From positions 1-11,323 of the forward strand of contig CAKPDM010000025.1 in the NCBI GenBank assembly GCA_934148995.1: a stretch of DNA of 11,323 nt. Reading direction: 5' to 3'. A program made the translations under genes and the position numbers. Shown here one piece after another: positions 1 through 5,536 of this stretch. The stretch's first letter is position 1; the number at the start of each line of letters is the position of its first letter. The DNA comes from an uncultured Bacilli bacterium. Lineage in GTDB: Bacteria > Bacillota_I > Bacilli_A > RF39 > UBA660. The notes under the pieces are model-generated. The model made no database searches, was not told where the DNA came from, and saw nothing but the letters and a program-made list of their open reading frames with translations.

Positions 1-495
1 CATCCAGAGTTATTTACTTCCACAACCTTAGCCCATGCTAAAATAAAAGACATTAAGGAAATGCTTCATAGTGAAGAATATAAGGAACATCCAGAGTTAT
101 TTACTTCCACAACCTTAGCCCATGCTAAAATAAAAGATATTAAAGATATGCTCCATAGTGAAGAGTATAAGGAACATCCAGAGTTATTTACTTCCACAAC
201 CTTAGCCCATGCTAAAATAAAAGATATTAAAGACATACTCCATAGTGAAGAATATAAGGAACATCCAGAATTGTTTACATCGCAAACTTTAGCTCGTGCT
301 AAAATAAAAGACATTAAGGAAATGCTTCATAGTGAAGAATATAAGGAACATCCAGAATTATTCACTTCAGAAACCTTAGCCCATGCTAAAATAAAAGACA
401 TTAAAGACATACTCCATAGCGAAGAGTATAAAGAGCATCCAGAATTATTCACTTCAGAAACCTTAGCCCATGCTAAAATAGGAGATATTTCAACT
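1..495 (+). repeat. Tandem 87-bp coding repeat array 1
   Basis: The period is exactly 87 bp (29 codons): repeat starts fall at 61, 148, 235, 322 and 409, with a partial unit at 1-60. Units are nearly identical at DNA level. Residue 17/21 pairs in order are T/H (partial unit), T/H, T/H, Q/R, E/H, E/H. Synonymous changes travel with the residue 17 type: T units use gag-tta-ttt-act-tcc-aca, while E units use gaa-tta-ttc-act-tca-gaa. This suggests units are exchanged as blocks. The array continues beyond the left edge. Confidence 0.95.
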
Positions 496-876
496 TTACT
501 ACAGATGCCATATTGGAGTGATATAAGATTTAAACATCTTTTAACTTCGTCTGTTTTATCAAGAGCAAAACAAATGATTAATAAAATACCTGTTTTAATA
601 AAAATAGCTGAATATTATGAAATAGATGAATATCTTACTACTTCATTTTTATTAGTATCACCAAGTCAAAATTTTGCTTTAATAAATTATTTGAATGACA
701 ATAATATACCTTTAATAATAAATGAAAAACTAAATTCCGTTTTTGGTAAACAACCAGGCTTATTAAAGAAAAAATATGGAATAGATATAAAAGAACAAAT
801 GAAAAAGTATGATTTTAGTAAATTTGATTTTGATAAGAAAGATGTTTATAGTACTCAAAAACTTAAAATTAAATAA
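1..876 (+). CDS. 29-residue-repeat protein, copy 1 (5' end outside window)
   Basis: The frame is open from base 1, so the true start lies to the left; the ATG at 61 is only an internal repeat Met. The visible protein has part of one repeat and then five complete 29-residue repeats (bases 61-495). Each carries HPELFTS followed by LAxAKIxDI. The last repeat changes to KIGDIST and leads into a 126-residue C-terminal part (496-873). That part begins with a degenerate repeat (LLQMPYW...LSRAK) and ends in a basic tail (QKLKIK). There is no signal peptide or membrane segment in what is visible, so it is probably cytoplasmic. The C-terminal part differs from copy 2 at only 12 of 126 residues, which indicates recent duplication or gene conversion. 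The next gene starts 14 bases downstream, so the copies are probably co-transcribed. Function is unknown; the helical repeats suggest a binding scaffold. Taken alone, the repeats could also be read as a generic alpha-solenoid. Confidence 0.85.
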   Translation, partial: HPELFTSTTLAHAKIKDIKEMLHSEEYKEHPELFTSTTLAHAKIKDIKDMLHSEEYKEHPELFTSTTLAHAKIKDIKDILHSEEYKEHPELFTSQTLARAKIKDIKEMLHSEEYKEHPELFTSETLAHAKIKDIKDILHSEEYKEHPELFTSETLAHAKIGDISTLLQMPYWSDIRFKHLLTSSVLSRAKQMINKIPVLIKIAEYYEIDEYLTTSFLLVSPSQNFALINYLNDNNIPLIINEKLNSVFGKQPGLLKKKYGIDIKEQMKKYDFSKFDFDKKDVYSTQKLKIK

Positions 877-890
877 TAAGGTGGTGAAAT

Positions 891-2540
891 ATGATAGGTG
901 AATATACATTAAAAATATTATGTGACAAATATAATATCTCAAGTAAAAACGTCATTAATAAGAATAATAATATACTTACATATGGTGAATATTTAGACAT
1001 TGATAGAACGTTAAACTATTTAATAAATGAATTAAAAGTAAGTGGGGAAAATATAGAAAAGTGTCCAAGTATTCTTTATAGAAATGTTGATGCTATTGAG
1101 AAAAATATTGACTATTTAAAACAACAAAATGTATCCTTTTCTTCTATAGAATCTTGTTTACATGTATTAGCAGCAGAACCGATTGATTTAAAAGATACAT
1201 ATAAGTATATAGAAGAAAATTACGGAATAGAAACCATAAATAAAAATACATCTATTTTATCTTGTGATAAGGATTTGATAATTGAAGTTGAAAAATTGGG
1301 ATTAGCTAAAAGCTGGAATTTAGCTATAGCTGTAGGGATTGCCTTTGGCTCTACCACTTTAGAAGAAGTTATAGATATAATAAATAGTGAAGAATATAAG
1401 GAACATCCAGAATTATTCACTTCAGAAACCTTAACCCATGTTAAAATAAAAGACATTAAGGAACTTCTTCACAGTGAAGAATATAAGAAACATCCAGAGT
1501 TATTTACTTCCACAACCTTGGCTCGTGCTAAAATACAAGACATTAAGGAAATGCTTCATAGTGAAGAATATAAGGAACATCCAGAATTATTCACTTCCAC
1601 AACTTTAGCCAATGCTAAAATAAAAGACATTAAGGAAATGCTTCATAGTGAAGAATATAGGGAACATCCAGAATTATTCACTTCCACAACTTTAGCCAAT
1701 GCTAAAATAAAAGACATTAAGGAACTTCTTCATAGTGAAGAATATAAGGAACATCCAGAATTATTCACTTCAGAAACCTTAGCCCATACTAAAATAAAAG
1801 ATATTAAAGATATACTCCATAGTGAAGAGTATAAAGAACATCCAGAGTTATTTACTTCCACAACATTAGCTCATGCTAAAATAAAAGACATTAAGGAAAT
1901 ACTTCATAGTGAAGAGTATAAAGAACATCCAGAGTTATTTACTTCCACAACCTTAGCCCAAGCTAAAATAAAAGACATTAAGGAAATGCTTCATAGTGAA
2001 GAATATAAGGAACATCCAGAACTATTTACTTCACAAACTTTAGCCCATGCTAAAATAAAAGATATTAAAGATATACTCCATAGTGAAGAATATAAAAATC
2101 ATCCAGAGTTATTTACTTCCACAACCTTAGCCCATGCTAAAATAGGAGATATCTCAACTTTACTACAGATGCCATATTGGGGCGATATAAGATTTAAACA
2201 TCTTTTAACTTCTTCTGTTTTATCAAGAGCAAAACAAATGATTAATAAAATACCTATTTTAATAAAAATAGCTGAGTATTATGAAATAGATGAATATCTT
2301 ACTACTTCATTTTTATTAGTAGCACCAAGCCAAAATTTTGCCTTAATAAATTACTTGAATGATAATAATATACCTTTAATAACAAATGGAAAACTAAACT
2401 CTGTTTTTGGTAAGCACTCAGGCTTATTAAAGAAAAAATATGGAATAGATATAAAAGAACAAATGAAAAAGTATGATTTTAGTAAATTTGATTTTACTAA
2501 GAAAGATACTTATACAACTCAAAAAATTAAAACTAAATAA
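891..2540 (+). CDS. 29-residue-repeat protein, complete copy 2 (mTERF-like N-terminus)
   Basis: A 549-residue protein starting at the ATG at 891, preceded by AAGGTGGTGA (878-887), close to the SD consensus. Residues about 1-162 form an N-terminal domain that looks all-helical. It has KCPSIL (57-62), then IDYLKQQNVSF (73-83) and EP-x-DL (96-100), and a helix ending in NYG (110-112). That spacing of Pro, Leu-rich helix and L-x-x-x-x-V resembles the mTERF repeat of eukaryotic organelle nucleic-acid-binding proteins. The similarity is judged by eye only. Residues 163-423 are nine 29-residue repeats, and residues 424-549 are the conserved C-terminal part, starting with a degenerate repeat. There is no signal peptide or membrane helix. 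Flanking paralogs lie 14 and 13 bases away in the same direction. A nucleic-acid or protein-binding solenoid is the best inference; no catalytic motif is visible. Repeat residues 17 and 21 vary far more than the rest. Confidence 0.92.
   Translation: MIGEYTLKILCDKYNISSKNVINKNNNILTYGEYLDIDRTLNYLINELKVSGENIEKCPSILYRNVDAIEKNIDYLKQQNVSFSSIESCLHVLAAEPIDLKDTYKYIEENYGIETINKNTSILSCDKDLIIEVEKLGLAKSWNLAIAVGIAFGSTTLEEVIDIINSEEYKEHPELFTSETLTHVKIKDIKELLHSEEYKKHPELFTSTTLARAKIQDIKEMLHSEEYKEHPELFTSTTLANAKIKDIKEMLHSEEYREHPELFTSTTLANAKIKDIKELLHSEEYKEHPELFTSETLAHTKIKDIKDILHSEEYKEHPELFTSTTLAHAKIKDIKEILHSEEYKEHPELFTSTTLAQAKIKDIKEMLHSEEYKEHPELFTSQTLAHAKIKDIKDILHSEEYKNHPELFTSTTLAHAKIGDISTLLQMPYWGDIRFKHLLTSSVLSRAKQMINKIPILIKIAEYYEIDEYLTTSFLLVAPSQNFALINYLNDNNIPLITNGKLNSVFGKHSGLLKKKYGIDIKEQMKKYDFSKFDFTKKDTYTTQKIKTK
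1377..2159 (+). repeat. Tandem 87-bp coding repeat array 2 (nine units)
   Basis: Nine in-phase 87-bp units start at 1377 and end where the degenerate capping unit begins at 2160. Residue 17/21 pairs in order are E/H, T/R, T/N, T/N, E/H, T/H, T/Q, Q/H, T/H. Other differences are mostly conservative or rare: residue 1 M/I/L, 29 D/E, 9 E/K/N, 25 K/Q, and 22 A/V/T. The first unit is slightly diverged (IINS for xLHS, LTHV for LAHA), and the last carries KIGDIST, so both ends look like capping units. Confidence 0.95.
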
Positions 2541-2553
2541 TAGGAGGAAGAAT

Positions 2554-3363
2554 ATGATAAGTAAATATACATTAAAAATATTATGTGATAAATATAATAT
2601 CTCAAGTGAAAACATTAATAATAATAATAATATACTTACTCATGGAGAGTATTTAGAAATTGATAAAACATTAAACTATTTAATAAATGAATTAAAAATA
2701 AGTGGGGAAAATATAGAAAAGTGTCCAAGTATTCTTTATAGAAATGTTGATGCTATAAAGGAAAATATTAACTATTTAAAACAACAAAATGTATCTTTTT
2801 TATCTATAGGATCTTGTTTACATGTATTATCAGTAGAACCTAATAGTTTAAAAGAAAATTATGAATATATAGAAGAAAAATATGGAAAAAAAGCCATAAA
2901 TAAAAATACATTTGCTTTGGCTTGTAATAAGAATTTAATAATTGAAGTTGAAAAATTAGGATTAGATAAAGAATGGAATTTAGCTATAGCTGCAGGGCTT
3001 ACTTTTAGTTCTACTATTTTAGAAGAAACTATAGCTATAATATATGGTGAGAAATATAAAGATTATCAAGAATTGCTTAATTCAATTATTTTATCACAAG
3101 CTAATATAAAAGAAGTTAAGGAAATACTTTATAACGAAGTATATAATAATCGTCCGGAATTATTTACTTCTCTTACTTTATCACAAGCTAATATAAAAGA
3201 AGTTAAGGAAATACTTTATAACAAAGCATATAATAATCATCCGGGATTATTTACATCAGAAATTCTAGACCATGCTAAAATAGAGGATATTAGGAATATA
3301 CTTCATAGTGAAGGACGTAAGAGTTATCAAAAATTATTTACTTCTACAACTCATGTTAAATAA
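2554..3363 (+). CDS. Diverged, C-terminally truncated copy 3 of the repeat family
   Basis: The start is the ATG at 2554, with AGGAGG at 2542-2547. It matches the start of copy 2 (MIxxYTLKILCDKYNIS); the in-frame ATG at 2473 lies inside copy 2 and is not used. The 269-residue product keeps the whole mTERF-like N-terminal domain (KCPSIL, INYLKQQNVSF). It then has only three full repeats plus 21 residues of a fourth, stopping at HVK. The repeats are much more diverged than in copies 1 and 2: residue 17/21 pairs are I/Q, L/Q and E/H, and the third unit keeps the HP motif as NNHPGLFTS. The conserved C-terminal part is absent from the protein, but its decayed DNA follows directly. The N-terminal half may still be expressed, or the gene may be a dying paralog. 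An in-frame (AAT)5 tract at 2617-2631 encodes five Asn. Confidence 0.8.
   Translation: MISKYTLKILCDKYNISSENINNNNNILTHGEYLEIDKTLNYLINELKISGENIEKCPSILYRNVDAIKENINYLKQQNVSFLSIGSCLHVLSVEPNSLKENYEYIEEKYGKKAINKNTFALACNKNLIIEVEKLGLDKEWNLAIAAGLTFSSTILEETIAIIYGEKYKDYQELLNSIILSQANIKEVKEILYNEVYNNRPELFTSLTLSQANIKEVKEILYNKAYNNHPGLFTSEILDHAKIEDIRNILHSEGRKSYQKLFTSTTHVK
3037..3360 (+). repeat. Degenerate 87-bp repeat array 3
   Basis: Units start at 3037, 3124, 3211 and 3298, keeping the 87-bp period; the fourth is cut off by the stop at 3361-3363. Units one and two share LSQANIKEVKE with each other rather than with copies 1 and 2. This array has therefore escaped the homogenisation seen in arrays 1 and 2. 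Confidence 0.85.
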
Positions 3364-3590
3364 ACGATATAAGATTAACTTCGTCTATTTTAGCAATTAT
3401 CTATTTTGATAAAAATAGCTGAATATTCTACATTGATAAATTATTTTAATGATAATATACCTTTAATAATAAATGAAAAACTAAATTTTTTTCTTAGTAA
3501 ACAACCATCACTTTAAAGAAAAGATATTGAATAGATACAAAAGAACAAATGAAAAAATATGACTTTAGTAAATTTGATTTCAAAGAGAAG
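3364..3590 (+). pseudogene. Decayed C-terminal remnant of copy 3
   Basis: The DNA still aligns with the conserved 3' part of copies 1 and 2 but is broken by deletions, frameshifts and stops. Recognisable pieces include gatataagatt, aacttcgtct, ataaaaatagctgaatat, gataatatacctttaataat and aatgaaaaactaaatt. The last piece, about 3546-3580, would read EQMKKYDFSKFDF in the ancestral frame. The piece around 3470-3510 is closer to copy 1 (IINEKL, KQP) than to copy 2. This explains the non-coding stretch between the truncated copy 3 and the next small gene. Confidence 0.85.
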
Positions 3591-3612
3591 AATAGGAGTA
3601 AAGTTAAGAAAA

Positions 3613-3894
3613 ATGGGATTAGATGATTTAGATATACTAATATTAAAAGAAAACTTTGATACTGAAACAATTGCAAAAATGGATGCAGAAAATATATATA
3701 AAATACTTAACTATTTAGATATAAATGGTGTATATTATGCTAAAGACTTAGTTTTGTCTTCACTTGATTTGTTTTTGTTACCAGCTGATGAGTTTATTAA
3801 GAAATTTGAAAAATTAAAAAATAAATTAGGAAATGATTATATAGATAAACTAGGGGAAGATATGTCACTTATTGAAATAATGTATGAAGATTAG
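3613..3894 (+). CDS. Small mTERF-like helical protein or gene fragment (93 aa)
   Basis: The frame is open from 3559, but its first codons overlap the remnant of copy 3 read in a different frame, so that ATG is probably fortuitous. The next in-frame ATG, at 3613, gives MGLDDLDILILKE... and 93 residues. An AGGAG at 3594-3598 lies about 14 bases upstream, which is rather far. The protein has NYLDINGV, then LDLFLLPADEF, then KLGNDYIDKLGEDMSLIEI. The order and spacing match the N-terminal domain of copy 2 (DYLKQQNV ... AEPIDL ... NYGIETINKNTSIL). It therefore looks like one mTERF-like unit, probably the surviving end of another family member joined here by deletion. With no strong SD, expression is doubtful. 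No enzyme motif is visible. Confidence 0.55.
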   Translation: MGLDDLDILILKENFDTETIAKMDAENIYKILNYLDINGVYYAKDLVLSSLDLFLLPADEFIKKFEKLKNKLGNDYIDKLGEDMSLIEIMYED

Positions 3895-3927
3895 CCTTTA
3901 TATACTGATAATTATTTCAAAAATAAA

Positions 3928-3956
3928 TTGCTAAGCATAAAAAAATGTTGTATAAT
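3928..3956 (+). promoter_or_regulatory. Sigma-A-type promoter of the hisS-aspS leader
   Basis: TTGCTA at 3928-3933 (4 of 6 match to TTGACA), a 17-bp spacer, and a perfect TATAAT at 3951-3956. Transcription would start near 3963, just before stem I of the T-box. No clear terminator is seen between the small upstream gene and this promoter. Confidence 0.75.
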
Positions 3957-3959
3957 AAG

Positions 3960-4150
3960 CTTATCTTCTTTGGAAAGAGTATATTTTAAACTCTAATTAG
4001 AGAGAGTATGGGTGGTGCAAATACTTATAGAAATTAAAATAGAAGACATCCAGTTAACAAAGGAAGCGTTCAACCTCGATACGGTTATTTAGAGTATAAA
4101 CTAAGGTGGCACCACAGGAATATCTGTCCTTAAGAAGTGCCATCTTTTTA
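3960..4150 (+). promoter_or_regulatory. T-box riboswitch, Asp specifier (GAC)
   Basis: A tRNA-sensing leader. The base of stem I pairs cttctttg (3965-3972) with caaaggaag (4058-4066). The AGAGAG motif is at about 3999-4006, and the distal-loop type GGTGGTGCAAA follows at 4011-4021. The specifier loop reads GAA-GAC-A, with the codon GAC at 4045-4047. A stem III hairpin pairs aacc (4072-4075) with ggtt (4083-4086). The antiterminator pairs aagg (4103-4106) with cctt (4128-4131) and acag (4114-4117) with ctgt (4124-4127). Between them is a seven-base bulge TGGCACC (4107-4113). The variable bulge base C4110 would pair with discriminator G73, as in tRNA-Asp and not tRNA-His (C73). Codon and discriminator both say Asp. 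Confidence 0.93.
4103..4149 (+). terminator. T-box intrinsic terminator
   Basis: aaggtggcac (4103-4112) pairs with gtgccatctt (4137-4146), with one G-T wobble and an inner agga/tcct pairing, followed by a T run (4145-4149). It uses the same aagg and TGGCACC bases as the antiterminator, so the two folds exclude each other. Binding of uncharged tRNA to the bulge would favour read-through into hisS. Confidence 0.85.
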
Positions 4151-4169
4151 TTTTAAGGAGGAGAAAAAG

Positions 4170-5522
4170 ATGATACAAAGACCAAAAGGTACAAATGATA
4201 TTTATGGAAGAGAAGCAAAAATTTGGAAATATGTTGAAACAGTAATTGACCAAGTAATGGAAAAATATAATTACAACTATATAAGAACTCCTATTTTTGA
4301 ATCAAGTGAGTTATTTCATCGGGGAATTGGAGAAACTACTGATATAGTAACTAAAGAAACTTATGACTTTATTGATAGGGGAGATAGACACCTTTCTTTA
4401 AGACCAGAAGGAACAGCTGGAGTTTGTCGAAGCTATATCGAAAATAAAATGTATGGAGATGCCACTCAACCCGTAAAAGTTTATTATAATGGTACTATGT
4501 ATCGTTATGAAAGACCCCAGTCTGGAAGAGATAGAGAGTTAACACAATTTGGTATGGAAATACTAGGAAGTGATGACCCCCTAAGTGATGCTGAAATTAT
4601 TTCTGCTGCTGTAAACTTATATAAACTATTAGGTCTAAAAGAAATAAAAGTTAATATTAATAGTTTAGGAGATAGTTATTCTCGTAATACTTATCGTGAA
4701 GCTTTAATTGAATACTTTAGACCACATATAGATGAATTTTGTGATGATTGTAAAGAAAGATTTATGAAAAATCCTCTTCGTATTCTAGATTGTAAAGTAG
4801 ATGCTGATAATGAAATATTAAAGAATGCTCCTAAGACAATTGATTACTTAAATGAAGAATCTAAAGAAAGATTTGATAAAGTAAAAGATTACTTAGATAT
4901 TATGCAAATTGACTATGAAGTAAATCCTTCTATCGTAAGAGGACTTGATTACTATAATCACACTGTTTTTGAAATAGAAGCTAAAGTAGCAGGATTTGGT
5001 TCTAATAACGTAATTGGCGCTGGAGGAAGATATAATAATCTTGTTAAAGACTTAGGAGGACCAGAGACACCTTGTATTGGTTTTGCTTCTGGAATAGGGC
5101 GTTTAGTAATGGCTTTAGAACTTGAAGAAGTAAAATTACCAATCGTTGATTCTGTTGATTTATTCTTAATGTATGTTAATGAAGATGAAAAGAAATATGC
5201 TGTTTATTTAGCTCAAGAATTAAGAATGGCTGGCTTTATTGTTGAAACAGAATATACTGGTCGTGGACTTAAAGGTCAATTTAAACAAGCTGATCGTTTG
5301 AATAGTAAGTTCATTGCTATTTTAAATAGTGAAGACTTAAATAATAATGAAATAAAGATTAAAAATAATCAAACAAAAGAAGAAGAAATTATCAGTTTAG
5401 ATGTTTTAATCTACTACTTGGATGAAAAATTAACAACCGATAGTGATGATTGTGATTGTGGCTGTGGACATGAATGTACTGGTGAATGTGATCATGATGG
5501 TTGTCACTGTGAAGATGAATAG
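4170..5522 (+). CDS. hisS: Histidyl-tRNA synthetase with Cys/His-rich C-terminal tail
   Basis: Class II synthetase that charges tRNA-His in the cytoplasm. The start is the ATG at 4170 behind AAGGAGGAG (4155-4163). The in-frame GTG at 4137 lies in the terminator stem and is rejected. The protein has 450 residues, beginning QRPKGTNDI, typical of HisRS. Motif 2 is YRYERPQSGR (111-120, with R112). The His-specific loop is IVRGLDYYN (255-263, with R257). Motif 3 is GIGR (308-311, with R311). These positions are close to those of the E. coli enzyme. The anticodon-binding domain fills about residues 330-420. Beyond it, residues 425-450 form an acidic tail with seven Cys (428, 430, 432, 436, 440, 445, 447) and three His (434, 442, 446). 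This tail is not part of the usual fold and is probably metal-binding. aspS follows after 14 bases in the same T-box-controlled operon. Confidence 0.97.
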   Translation: MIQRPKGTNDIYGREAKIWKYVETVIDQVMEKYNYNYIRTPIFESSELFHRGIGETTDIVTKETYDFIDRGDRHLSLRPEGTAGVCRSYIENKMYGDATQPVKVYYNGTMYRYERPQSGRDRELTQFGMEILGSDDPLSDAEIISAAVNLYKLLGLKEIKVNINSLGDSYSRNTYREALIEYFRPHIDEFCDDCKERFMKNPLRILDCKVDADNEILKNAPKTIDYLNEESKERFDKVKDYLDIMQIDYEVNPSIVRGLDYYNHTVFEIEAKVAGFGSNNVIGAGGRYNNLVKDLGGPETPCIGFASGIGRLVMALELEEVKLPIVDSVDLFLMYVNEDEKKYAVYLAQELRMAGFIVETEYTGRGLKGQFKQADRLNSKFIAILNSEDLNNNEIKIKNNQTKEEEIISLDVLIYYLDEKLTTDSDDCDCGCGHECTGECDHDGCHCEDE

Positions 5523-5536
5523 GAAGTGTTAGAAAG

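Noticed and set aside
66..314. Minus-strand open frame inside repeat array 1
   Set aside because: It is the antisense of the 87-bp repeat, open only because the unit length is a multiple of three. It has no start signal, and the + frame continues through the whole region.
1..495. CRISPR-like array
   Set aside because: Units are contiguous and in phase with one reading frame, with no unique spacers between them.
1220..1456. Minus-strand open frame inside copy 2
   Set aside because: It lies wholly antisense to a well-supported gene and has no SD or recognisable protein features.
1377..2159. TPR or Sel1 assignment for the 29-residue repeat
   Set aside because: The unit is shorter than 34 or 36-38 residues and lacks the Gly/Ala/Pro spacing of either family.
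2427..2615. Minus-strand hydrophobic open frame
   Set aside because: It is a shadow of Lys/Asn-rich coding DNA, which reads as Phe/Leu/Ile on the opposite strand. It spans the copy 2/copy 3 junction and has no ribosome site.
3494..3676. Minus-strand hydrophobic open frame over the remnant
   Set aside because: It is an AT-rich shadow over decayed DNA and the start of the small gene; no motif or SD.
4137..4169. Upstream GTG start for hisS
   Set aside because: The GTG lies in the 3' arm of the T-box terminator. The ATG at 4170 has an ideal SD and begins the protein at the conserved HisRS N-terminus.
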